Shown: positions 1-5,724, numbered from the stretch's first letter. The stretch is DNA of 6,168 bases from an archaeon (GCA_020052325.1 JAGVPF010000036.1:1-6168), one strand, 5' to 3'. The notes: a model not told the origin generated them from the letters alone. Translations and numbers: made by a program.

Positions 1-797
1 AGGATTCCCGGGTTGTCCATGACCTGGTTGGTGACATATACCGCGAGGTTGTACTTCTCGGCGAGCTTCTGAAGCATGTGCACGTGCTTGTTCAGCTTCT
101 GCTGCCTCTCGCTAAGGGCGCCGCGGCCAAGGTAATCGGCCCGAAAGTGCGACGTCAGCGAGTCCACGACGATGAGCTTGATGTTGTTCTTCTCTATCGT
201 CTCTTCCGCCCGCTCGAGCAGGATAATCTGGTGGTCGCTGCTTTCAGCCCTCGCGACATGGATGTTTTTCAGGACGGCCTGAGGGTCAAGTTCCTGCGCC
301 TCGGCAAGCTGCGCAATCCGGTCGGGCCTGAATGTCGCTTCAGAATCCACAAACAGCGCGCCGCCGCCAAGTCCCCCCTGGTCGGTCGGCCTCTGCACGT
401 TCACGACAAGCTGGAACCCGAGCTGGCTCTTTCCGCTCGAGAACTTCCCGTACATCTCGGTTATTGCCATGGTCTCGATGCCGCCCCCCAGGAGGTCGTC
501 AAGCGCCTGCGAACCGGTCTTGATTCTCACGATGTTCTTGCGCCTCTCATAGACGAGGTCGGCAGTCTCGAACCCGATTTCGACCATGCTTTTTGCGGCC
601 TCTATCGACTTTTTCGCGGATTCCACGCCCATCCCGCCCGCTTCGGCCAGCTCATGCGGGTTCGCGGTCGCAATCGTAGAGAACTCGCCATACCCGGCCG
701 CACGGAGCTTCTCCGCGGTTACCTCTCCTATCCCCGGAAGGTCTTCCAGGTCCTTGTAATACTTCTTTTTCTTGTCCTTCTCCTTATCTTCTACCAT
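1..797 (-). CDS. radA: DNA repair and recombination protein RadA (3' part outside window)
   Basis: This is the archaeal RecA/Rad51-family recombinase, which forms ATP-dependent filaments on single-stranded DNA and catalyses strand exchange in homologous recombination. About 266 residues are visible. A Lys/Asp/Glu-rich tail (1-18) is followed by a helix-hairpin-helix N-terminal domain (about 18-70, PGIGEVTAEKL). A linker holds the FxxA-type polymerisation motif (F76-A79, GFETAD). The ATPase core has Walker A GKFSSGKS at 117-124 and Walker B LIVVD at 208-212. Family blocks TGSQALDDLLGGGIET and FVDSEATFRPDRI are also present. The Walker A loop reads GKFSSGKS where many archaeal RadAs have GEFGSGKT, but this still satisfies GxxxxGK[ST]. 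The reading is cut at VMDNPGIL, so the C-terminal part of the core is missing. The ATG at 797 is the only ATG before an in-frame upstream TAA. A weak GGCGAT ribosome site lies 5 nt upstream. No good TATA box lies just upstream, so it is probably co-transcribed with the 98-aa gene 90 nt upstream. Confidence 0.97.
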   Translation of the reverse strand, partial: MVEDKEKDKKKKYYKDLEDLPGIGEVTAEKLRAAGYGEFSTIATANPHELAEAGGMGVESAKKSIEAAKSMVEIGFETADLVYERRKNIVRIKTGSQALDDLLGGGIETMAITEMYGKFSSGKSQLGFQLVVNVQRPTDQGGLGGGALFVDSEATFRPDRIAQLAEAQELDPQAVLKNIHVARAESSDHQIILLERAEETIEKNNIKLIVVDSLTSHFRADYLGRGALSERQQKLNKHVHMLQKLAEKYNLAVYVTNQVMDNPGI

Positions 798-887
798 ATG
801 TATCGCCTTTTCTACGCCTTATTCTCCTCTATCCTCTGCCTTCCTTCCCCTCTCTTGGTTCCAGCCGCGCTTTCCCCATCATGAACA
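798..887 (-). promoter_or_regulatory. Purine-rich intergenic leader upstream of radA
   Basis: This 90-nt gap separates the 98-aa gene from radA. On the coding strand it holds an almost uninterrupted purine tract (862 down to 817) with several Shine-Dalgarno-like GGGGAAGG/AGAGGAG patches that sit too far from the radA ATG to be its direct ribosome site. No convincing TATA box is visible. A 17-codon reading frame (882 to 829, MMGKARLEPREGKEGRG) starts 5 nt after the upstream stop. It could be a short leader peptide but has no independent support. The most economical reading is an unstructured mRNA leader between two co-transcribed genes. Confidence 0.4.
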
Positions 888-1184
888 TCATTTCCTGTCA
901 TTCGGAAAAACCAGCAGCTTCAGCTGCCCTATCCTGAGCGTGTAGAACACGTTCCCGTTCTTGGAAACGTTCTTCCACATGCCCCCCACGTTCGAATAAA
1001 CGACATTCCCGTCCTTGTCGCGGTCGGTCTGAACGATGCGCAAATCCGGCCGATTCGCCCCCGGGCCGCCAGCCCCGGGCGCAGTGCCCCCGGCAGGCTG
1101 CCCTCCGCTTCCGGAATCTGATTTCGGCTCGGAGGGAATCTCCTCAAACCCTTCATCATCCAATTTCACTTCAGTGTCTTTCAT
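888..1184 (-). CDS. Hypothetical 98-aa protein: acidic tail, Gly/Ala/Pro linker, small beta-rich C-terminal domain
   Basis: I do not recognise this protein with certainty. The first 23 residues carry nine Asp/Glu. Residues about 24-45 are a low-complexity Gly/Ser/Ala/Pro linker. Residues about 47-98 look like a compact beta-rich domain with hydrophobic alternation and the pattern GGMWKN-x2-KNG-x3-YTLRIG-x-LKLLVFPN. That resembles small proteins with a WKN...KNG...FxN pattern (DUF736-like), but I would not assign it without a profile search. There is no signal peptide or membrane segment, so it is predicted cytoplasmic. The ATG at 1184 is supported by a GGTGG ribosome site 4 nt upstream. The gene directly precedes radA in the same direction and lies downstream of a TATA box and a 30-bp palindrome. 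This suggests an operon and possibly a role near DNA, which is inference only. Confidence 0.75.
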   Translation of the reverse strand: MKDTEVKLDDEGFEEIPSEPKSDSGSGGQPAGGTAPGAGGPGANRPDLRIVQTDRDKDGNVVYSNVGGMWKNVSKNGNVFYTLRIGQLKLLVFPNDRK

Positions 1185-1196
1185 TTTTCCACCATG

Positions 1197-1226
1197 AGTA
1201 TATACATATAATTATACGTATATACT
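1197..1226. repeat. 30-bp near-perfect palindrome in the 5' region of the 98-aa/radA transcript
   Basis: Two 15-nt half-sites meet without a spacer. The plus-strand left half is agtatatacatataa, and the right half is the reverse complement of agtatatacgtataa, giving 14 of 15 matched pairs. In minus-strand RNA the one odd pair is G-U, so the transcript of the neighbouring gene could form an uninterrupted AU-rich stem. It lies 3 nt upstream of the GGTGG ribosome site of the 98-aa gene and begins about where transcription from the TATA box at 1249-1256 should start. It could be an operator for a dimeric repressor, an mRNA hairpin controlling initiation, or both. Its AT-rich centre could also serve as an alternative TATA element 26 bp from the ATG. 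Confidence 0.7.
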
Positions 1227-1248
1227 AATGGGATTATGGGAAGGGTTG

Positions 1249-1256
1249 TATTTAAA
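1249..1256 (-). promoter_or_regulatory. Putative TATA box for the 98-aa gene and radA
   Basis: Read on the minus strand the element is TTTAAATA, preceded by GCGAGG. The expected start, about 25 nt downstream, falls near 1226, at the edge of the palindrome. This would give a leader of about 42 nt with the GGTGG ribosome site. The purine-rich BRE typical of archaeal promoters is weak here. The competing possibility is a TATA element inside the palindrome that produces a leaderless transcript. Confidence 0.5.
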
Positions 1257-1280
1257 CCTCGCCCGACACCTCATTTCCGC

Positions 1281-1306
1281 GGCCACCTCTTGGGAAAAGG
1301 TGGACC
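1281..1306. other. Hairpin in the 1227-1393 non-coding stretch
   Basis: A 6-bp perfect stem (CCACCT at 1283-1288 pairing with AGGTGG at 1298-1303) has a 9-nt loop and can extend by two GG/CC pairs past a one-base bulge. It lies about 90 nt after the stop of the 328-aa gene and upstream of the radA-unit promoter. Short T4 runs flank it on the minus strand. It may mark the 3' end of the surface operon, but there is no strong oligo-T tract after the stem. The rest of 1227-1393 shows no gene I would support. Confidence 0.3.
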
Positions 1307-1393
1307 AAAACAGACTGTATATCGGTTCCCCCGAGGCTAATACTACCTTCTTATTCTCAAGGTGGCAGTAAACGGTCCAGCTTGCCGGAATTC

Positions 1394-2380
1394 TCAGCCT
1401 TCCGGGCACCCAAATTCCTTATGGGAAGACCGATATGGGTCTATGTAGATGTTTATCTCGCCGTCTTCGTTATATATCTCGTATACGTTTCCGTCTTCTC
1501 CGTTAAAAGATAGGCTTGATAGTGCCCCAAGGCCTCCTTCTTCTCTGTCCCCATAGCCAGCGCATTCCACGCGTACATCATAGGTGCCATTGAATGCGTT
1601 AACGGTAATGACGGAGCCGTTCTGTAGGTTAAGCGCTTCAATGCTGGTTACGTTGAGCATTGAAAGATACTTTGGATTATCGTTCCAGGGATCAAAATAG
1701 ATTTCATAGCGCTCGGAATTCAGCCAAAAACCGTAATGCTCTGGAAGGTCGGCAAGACATTCGGCTATAAGTCTGTCTTCCTGATACTTGGGATTGTAGA
1801 TTGTTGTTGTTCCTCTGTCGTATACCAGCATTTTGTAGCAAGTATGACGGCAATCCGGCGCCCCGACCTCCTCGCACAGTGTGTCGTTTTGTAACAAACC
1901 TGCCGTCCGGTATGCGCACTCGCTTTTGAGAGCTTTGTTTTCAATGACCTCGCACGCCTCCAGAAGCGTTTCATTTCGAATGTGCATATACCCGTAAATT
2001 TTCAGAAAAACATTAAACTCGCATATATCTCCTTCGAGCGCATCACCAAACTCGTCTGTACATGTCCGCAGCCCCCCTCCCATTTCTGAGGCCGAGGACC
2101 CCAGGCAGATTGCTCTATCTGTCAGATTGGCCAGGCCATAGCACACACAAGAATCGTTGTCGAGCTGCGCAATCTTCTGTATTACGTAACAGCCTGTTTT
2201 CCTATGAGCGTCGCCGTATGCTCCCTCTGAATAATAATCTCCCTTGATGTTACAGGATATAATGTCCGCCCTGTGGACAAGTTCCTTTGGAAAACATGCG
2301 AACTGATTCGGTTTCCATAACACCAAGGTTATAGCCACAAGAAAAAGAAGAACTATCGCTGCTATCTGCATAGTGCGCAT
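1394..2380 (-). CDS. Membrane-anchored extracellular Cys-rich protein with periodic cysteines and N-glycosylation sequons
   Basis: I do not recognise a named family for this 328-residue protein. An N-terminal hydrophobic helix (about 5-22) is an uncleaved anchor or signal, and no lipobox is visible. The remainder reads as extracellular, with 16 cysteines at 29, 43, 64, 78, 80, 92, 107, 120, 143, 155, 169, 177, 181, 208, 273 and 325. Many are spaced about 14 residues apart. Segments such as CEVIENKALKSEC and YRTAGLLQNDTLCEEV suggest short disulfide-stapled helical repeats. Seven N-x-S/T sequons occur at N75, 85, 136, 165, 243, 254 and 264. The region from about 225 onward looks beta-rich. The ATG at 2380 lies one base after the stop of the VirB2-like gene, so the two are likely co-transcribed and translationally coupled; Met4 is an alternative start. 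The gene is AT-richer than its neighbours (two sampled 60-nt blocks are 40% and 47% GC against 65% in GAPDH), which may reflect transfer or rapid divergence. Likely role: cell-surface adhesin or pilus-associated protein (inference). Confidence 0.85.
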   Translation of the reverse strand: MRTMQIAAIVLLFLVAITLVLWKPNQFACFPKELVHRADIISCNIKGDYYSEGAYGDAHRKTGCYVIQKIAQLDNDSCVCYGLANLTDRAICLGSSASEMGGGLRTCTDEFGDALEGDICEFNVFLKIYGYMHIRNETLLEACEVIENKALKSECAYRTAGLLQNDTLCEEVGAPDCRHTCYKMLVYDRGTTTIYNPKYQEDRLIAECLADLPEHYGFWLNSERYEIYFDPWNDNPKYLSMLNVTSIEALNLQNGSVITVNAFNGTYDVRVECAGYGDREEGGLGALSSLSFNGEDGNVYEIYNEDGEINIYIDPYRSSHKEFGCPEG

Positions 2381-2381
2381 T

Positions 2382-2636
2382 CTACACCGGCTTCAGCAGG
2401 TTCGTTGACTGCTCTGTGATGAAGCTTGCCGCGCCGGTTATGGCCATCACTATGATGCCCCCGACAATCATGCCCAGCCCTACGGTCTGCCATTTGCCGC
2501 GCGTCTCGCCAGGCTGCGTCTGGGCGAGGCCGTATGTTATGCCTCCGCCCGTTACGAGGATGAGCGCTATGGTCGGGGCGAGTGCCGAAAGCAATGAGGC
2601 GATATTTGATGCCGCGACTTCAAGACCGGTTGCCAT
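2382..2636 (-). CDS. Small two-helix membrane protein, VirB2/TrbC-like pilin candidate
   Basis: The 84-residue protein has a short N-terminal amphipathic stretch, a first membrane helix (about 13-38, Ala/Gly/Leu-rich), a polar loop (about 39-50, QTQPGETRGKWQ) and a second Gly-rich membrane helix (about 51-73). A short tail ends in NLLKPV. Arg46 and Lys48 in the loop place it on the cytoplasmic side, with both ends outside. That is the layout of VirB2/TrbC conjugative pilins and of the archaeal pilins of the Ced/Ted DNA-import systems. The match is in architecture, length and Gly-rich helices rather than proven sequence identity. It could instead be an unrelated small membrane protein, such as a holin-like or secretion accessory factor. 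It is the first gene of an operon with a strong TATA box at leaderless distance, consistent with high expression. The downstream partner is the Cys-rich surface protein. Confidence 0.75.
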   Translation of the reverse strand: MATGLEVAASNIASLLSALAPTIALILVTGGGITYGLAQTQPGETRGKWQTVGLGMIVGGIIVMAITGAASFITEQSTNLLKPV

Positions 2637-2660
2637 CGTAAAAAATAGACCGAAACATCT

Positions 2661-2675
2661 TTATATATCTTTCTT
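2661..2675 (-). promoter_or_regulatory. Strong archaeal promoter (BRE + TATA) for the VirB2-like operon
   Basis: On the minus strand the sequence reads AAGAAAGATATATAA, an A-rich BRE followed by a consensus-like TATA box. The TATA centre lies about 28 nt upstream of the ATG at 2636, so transcription should begin at or within a few bases of the start codon. No Shine-Dalgarno site is present (TATTTTTTACG precedes the ATG), in line with leaderless translation. This promoter occupies nearly the whole gap after the GAPDH stop codon. Confidence 0.8.
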
Positions 2676-2689
2676 AGCGCCGGCGATGC

Positions 2690-3697
2690 TTATGCCTGGG
2701 CCTTGCCGAGCTTCCTGGCAAAGTCCACGAGCCGGTTCGAGTAACCGTATTCGTTGTCATACCAGGCGGCTATTTTCACAAGGCGGCCTTTGGCCTTCGT
2801 GAGCTTCCCATCAACCAACGCCGAGAGCGGCAGGCCGACGACGTCCTGCGAGACGATTTCGTCCTCGGTATAGCCGAGGATGCCCTTGAGCTCTTCTGAG
2901 GATGCGCGCTTGAGCTCGGCGTTGATTTCCTCTTTCGCCGCATCCCTTTTCAGCAAAAGCGTCATGTCGTTCATCGAGCCGCAGGCGACAGGGACACGGA
3001 ACGCGACGCCGTCCATCTTCCCTGCAAGGCCCGGAAGCACTTCTCCGATTGCCTTGGCCGCCCCCGTGCTTGTCGGAATTATGTTCAATGCGCCCGCGCG
3101 GGCCCTCCTCAAATCGCTGTGGCTGCCGTCCACTATATTCTGGTCGTTCGTATAAGCGTGCACGGTGCTGAGGAAGCCGCTCTCGACCCCGAATTTCTCG
3201 TCAATCACTTTCAGTACCGGCGCAAGGCAGTTCGTTGTGCATGATGCGAGCGAGAGCACCGTCATGCCCTTGTGTACGATGTGGTCGTTGACGCCGGGCA
3301 CAACCGTCGCGTCGACCTCTTTTGCGGGGGCCGATATCAGGACCATCCTAGCCCCGGCTTTCAGGTGCTTCTCGGCATCCGCCTTGGATTTGAAGGCCCC
3401 GGTGCTGTCAAGGACGAGGTCCACTTCCAGCTCCTTCCAGGGGAGCTTGAGGGGGTCGGTCTCGGCAATCCACTTGATGGGATAGCCGTTGATGACGAGG
3501 CTGCCGTCCTTGGCCTCGACCTTGCCGTCGAACCTTCCGTAGACAGAATCGTATTTGAAAAGGTGCGCATGCAGTTCGACAGGGCTCCGCGTGTTTATCG
3601 CGACAACTTCGAAGTCCTTTCCGAGCGCGCCCTGCTTTATCGCAGCCTTCAAGAACGACTTCCCAATCCTGCCGAAACCGCTGACCGCAATCCTCAT
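2690..3697 (-). CDS. gap: Glyceraldehyde-3-phosphate dehydrogenase, bacterial class I type, predicted NADP(H)-preferring
   Basis: The phosphorylating GAPDH interconverts glyceraldehyde 3-phosphate and 1,3-bisphosphoglycerate in cytoplasmic glycolysis or gluconeogenesis. The 335-residue length is normal. The Rossmann fingerprint GFGRIG is at 7-12, the active site ASCTTNC has catalytic Cys153, His180 lies in TVHAYT, and the conserved WYDNEYGYS is near the C-terminus (Asn315, Tyr317). This is the bacterial/eukaryotic class I enzyme rather than the distinct archaeal type, suggesting old or recent transfer. Coenzyme-site residues depart from NAD-specific enzymes: the usual Asp32 of VNDLTD is Thr36 (INTRSP), followed by Arg37, and the Leu187-Pro188 pair is Gly191-Ser192. 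The start at 3697 is preferred over an ATG 27 nt upstream because GGTGAG sits 4 nt before it and homology begins there. It lies 51 nt after the DHH gene, so it may share that transcript or use its own weak promoter. Confidence 0.97.
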   Translation of the reverse strand: MRIAVSGFGRIGKSFLKAAIKQGALGKDFEVVAINTRSPVELHAHLFKYDSVYGRFDGKVEAKDGSLVINGYPIKWIAETDPLKLPWKELEVDLVLDSTGAFKSKADAEKHLKAGARMVLISAPAKEVDATVVPGVNDHIVHKGMTVLSLASCTTNCLAPVLKVIDEKFGVESGFLSTVHAYTNDQNIVDGSHSDLRRARAGALNIIPTSTGAAKAIGEVLPGLAGKMDGVAFRVPVACGSMNDMTLLLKRDAAKEEINAELKRASSEELKGILGYTEDEIVSQDVVGLPLSALVDGKLTKAKGRLVKIAAWYDNEYGYSNRLVDFARKLGKAQA

Positions 3698-3748
3698 TCT
3701 CTCACCTACAAGTAGATGACGCATATACGCAAGGTCGTGCTATTAATC
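3698..3748 (-). promoter_or_regulatory. Leader of GAPDH with GGTGAG ribosome site and possible TATA box
   Basis: AGGTGAG (3707 to 3701) precedes the ATG at 3697 with AGA between them. It fixes the start and rules out the upstream in-frame ATG at 3724. Further up, GGATTAATAGC (about 3749 to 3739) is a weak TATA candidate that would place the start near 3718 and give a leader of about 20 nt containing the ribosome site. It overlaps the stop of the preceding gene. Read-through from the ribK-DHH operon is equally possible. Confidence 0.5.
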
Positions 3749-5101
3749 CTATCTCCTGATTCCGGAAGCCGCCGCCTGGGCCTCCCTGATTATCTCGTTC
3801 ACGACCTCTTTTGCGAAGCCTTCCTTAGCGCGGACCGCCCCCGCCTTCACATGGCCCCCGCCGCCTTCGACAAAGTCCGCCATGCTCTTTTTCACCCGTT
3901 CGGCAAGGTCATTGGCGCTGAGGCCAAGCAGCGCCGCGCTTTCTGTCAGCCTCAGGATTATCGAGCGCTCCGTGTATCCAATGCAGAGGATGGGCTTGTC
4001 GGGGGATTCGGCCCTCAAAATGTCGTAGACGCGCGTCGTTATCTTGCTCGAGGGGGGCCATTCGCCCTTGATTACGATGCCTTCGAGCGGAAACGTGATT
4101 ATTGTAAGTTGCCCCGTTTCGCTTTTTTTCATCCTCGATATAGCCTTGCCCGCGGCCTCCCGGATGGAATCGTCCGCCTGCTGCGCAATCGATGAGAACA
4201 GCTCGTCCTTCTCCATCACCTTCTTGTAGAAATCGAGGTTGTTGCCGAACGAGACGTGCGAGGCGAGGAAATCCAGGACCATCGCCTTCTTGGCGTCTTC
4301 TAGCCCGTTCTGAATGATGTCGCTTTTATCGCCCGAGCACGCAACCTTCGCAAGCGCCTCTGCCTTCGCCATCTCCAGTCCGCATATGTGGGCAATTTCG
4401 CATGCGAGATAGCCCGCGGTGTATTTCGACGCGTTGTCCGAAAACGAGAACGGGTTCACGATGCGGGAATCATCCTTTCTTGAAAACGGGTGGTGGTCGA
4501 TGATGATGCAGTCCAAGCCCCCGGCCCGCAGGAGGCCGAGGCCCTCAGCGCATCCGTCCGAGGAGCCCAAATCCAGGAGCACTATGAGCGGCCTGCTCTC
4601 CTGCCCGATTGCCTGGATGTCGCGGAGCGCGTCCTTGACGCTGTATATGGCCGAATTCTGCTGGAACGCCTTGCAGGGCAGGACTGATGTGATTGCGAAG
4701 GCGCCGCAGATGCCGTCCGCATCCCCGTGGAACCTGAGCATGACCGAGCGCCCGAGCCTCTTTGCGATAATCAGCTCGAGCGCAGTTGCACTCAATGCCG
4801 GCCACAGCATCCTTATGACTTCGTCCTTGACCAGGGCCGGCTCTTTGGGGAGGTTCGTTCCCTCCCGGATGTTCGAGCGGACATTTTCAAGTATCCCGCG
4901 CTCCTTCTCGCCCGTGACTATCTCTGCCTTTTCCGCCCTCAGGCCGCCGACAGCCATCTCGCCTTCGAGCGCCACGCATGAACCCATATGGAGCACGGTG
5001 TCGGTGAAAAACGTATATTCGCCCTTTCCATCGGTAAGGACGTAGTCGCGCTTCCCATGGTAATACCGGATTCTGCTCACGATTCCCTCGAGCGCCATCA
5101 T
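3749..5101 (-). CDS. OB-fold + DHH/DHHA1 (RecJ-like) phosphoesterase
   Basis: This 450-residue member of the DHH phosphoesterase superfamily uses two divalent metals to hydrolyse phosphodiester bonds. Archaeal relatives include single-strand exonucleases of the RecJ/GAN type and nanoRNA or cyclic-dinucleotide hydrolases. An N-terminal OB-like beta domain (about 1-63, GIVSRIRYYHGKRDYVLTD) could bind nucleic acid. The catalytic motifs follow in order: HGDADG (125-130), DLGSSD (177-182), DHH (202-204) and GDKSD (257-261). The DHHA1 domain ends with GGGGH (413-417). All metal-binding signatures are present, so activity is expected. The OB domain favours a DNA or RNA nuclease over a small-molecule enzyme, but the substrate is not visible. 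The start is placed at the ATGATG at 5101/5098, where the first ATG overlaps the ribK stop as ATGA and GGTGAG lies just upstream. A longer frame to 5242 is rejected as overlap. Confidence 0.9.
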   Translation of the reverse strand: MMALEGIVSRIRYYHGKRDYVLTDGKGEYTFFTDTVLHMGSCVALEGEMAVGGLRAEKAEIVTGEKERGILENVRSNIREGTNLPKEPALVKDEVIRMLWPALSATALELIIAKRLGRSVMLRFHGDADGICGAFAITSVLPCKAFQQNSAIYSVKDALRDIQAIGQESRPLIVLLDLGSSDGCAEGLGLLRAGGLDCIIIDHHPFSRKDDSRIVNPFSFSDNASKYTAGYLACEIAHICGLEMAKAEALAKVACSGDKSDIIQNGLEDAKKAMVLDFLASHVSFGNNLDFYKKVMEKDELFSSIAQQADDSIREAAGKAISRMKKSETGQLTIITFPLEGIVIKGEWPPSSKITTRVYDILRAESPDKPILCIGYTERSIILRLTESAALLGLSANDLAERVKKSMADFVEGGGGHVKAGAVRAKEGFAKEVVNEIIREAQAAASGIRR

Positions 5102-5110
5102 ACCCTCACC
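5096..5110 (-). promoter_or_regulatory. ATGA stop-start overlap and GGTGAG ribosome site coupling ribK to the DHH gene
   Basis: The minus strand reads GGTGAGGGTATGATG. GGTGAG ends 3 nt before the first ATG (5101) and 6 nt before the second (5098). The first ATG overlaps the TGA of ribK (5100-5098). Spacing slightly favours the second ATG, which changes the product by one Met only. The arrangement is typical of translational coupling in an operon. Confidence 0.8.
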
Positions 5111-5724
5111 TTCACCCGCCCGCCGTCCTTCTTTCCAAGCTCGAATTTGGCGTTGAAGGGGCATATGAGCTCGAGTATCTCCGGCCCATGGTGGGTCCGG
5201 AGCGGGACGATTATCGCACCATCCCTCCCCTCCATCCTGCACCGGTACGCATAAAGCTCGCCGTATGTCCGGTTCCTGTCCTTGAAGCCGCTTATGATGA
5301 TTGGCTCGTTCTCAAGGAGGCGCTGCCTCTTCCACCGCTCGTCATCGTCGAGCCGGATGTTGAGCGTGCCCGGAAACGGGTCGAAACCAAGGCGCTCGCG
5401 TATCTGCTTCCGGTAGCCCCCAAGGGACATGTAGAAGCTGCCCTCGCCAAGGCCCCGGACTATCGTGCCGCTGAACTCCAGCTTTCCGCCCTCGAAAACG
5501 CTCTTCATTGAGGAATAGAGGCCCGCAAGCTCCGAATAGCCCTTTTCGGTCAGCCTGATGCCTTCCTTTCCCCGCTCGACTCGGCCCTCTTTCCCAAGGG
5601 AGGTGATTTTTCTAGAAGCGTTCTGCTGGGACATGCCGCAAAGCTCGCCAAGCTCCGCCGTCGTGAGCCTGCACGGCTTTGCGTGCGCTCCCTTGCGGAG
5701 GAGCAGAATCAGCATCTCGTCCAT
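5098..5724 (-). CDS. ribK: CTP-dependent riboflavin kinase fused to a winged-helix regulator (RbkR type)
   Basis: The archaeal enzyme phosphorylates riboflavin to FMN using CTP (EC 2.7.1.161). The two-domain form, RbkR, also acts as a DNA-binding regulator of riboflavin genes. Residues about 1-66 form a winged helix-turn-helix (TTAELGELCGMSQQNASRKI as the recognition region, then GRVERGKEGIRLTEKG as wing). Residues about 82-208 are the DUF120 kinase fold with the family signatures GLGEGSFYMSLGGY (91-104), LGFDPFPGTLNIRL (112-125) and GAIIVPLRTHHGPEILEL (169-186). The length of 208 fits the fused form, compared with about 136 for kinase-only homologues such as MJ0056. The ATG at 5724 has no Shine-Dalgarno site and a TATA box about 28 nt upstream, so the message is probably leaderless. 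Autoregulation is plausible because the gene shares a very short divergent promoter, but no operator is proven. The DHH gene is overlapped downstream. Confidence 0.95.
   Translation of the reverse strand: MDEMLILLLRKGAHAKPCRLTTAELGELCGMSQQNASRKITSLGKEGRVERGKEGIRLTEKGYSELAGLYSSMKSVFEGGKLEFSGTIVRGLGEGSFYMSLGGYRKQIRERLGFDPFPGTLNIRLDDDERWKRQRLLENEPIIISGFKDRNRTYGELYAYRCRMEGRDGAIIVPLRTHHGPEILELICPFNAKFELGKKDGGRVKVRV

Noticed and set aside
78..884. Open frame of 268 codons on the plus strand
   Set aside because: It lies antisense to radA, whose translation carries all RecA-family motifs. The plus-strand product is Arg/Leu-rich without recognisable domains, as expected of a GC-rich shadow frame.
1212..1409. 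65-codon GTG-initiated frame on the minus strand
   Set aside because: It overlaps the end of the 328-aa gene, runs through the predicted TATA box and palindrome, has no ribosome site I can see and no recognisable protein features.
2676..2690. CGCCGGCG palindrome after the GAPDH stop as a terminator
   Set aside because: The self-complementary 8-mer leaves no loop and is not followed directly by a T-run. The only T6 run lies past the next gene's TATA box. A short GC palindrome is expected by chance in this DNA.
3698..3724. Nine-residue N-terminal extension of GAPDH (MRHLLVGER)
   Set aside because: Family homology begins at MRIAVSGFG, and a GGTGAG ribosome site is inside this stretch, correctly spaced for the later ATG.
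3719..3731. cgcatatacgc upstream of GAPDH as an operator
   Set aside because: It looks symmetric but its halves do not match as a true inverted repeat, and no second copy was seen nearby.
5102..5242. N-terminal extension of the DHH protein to an upstream ATG
   Set aside because: It would overlap ribK by 145 nt and adds a Pro/Arg/Gly-rich segment outside the OB fold. The ATGATG with GGTGAG at 5110-5096 explains the start better.
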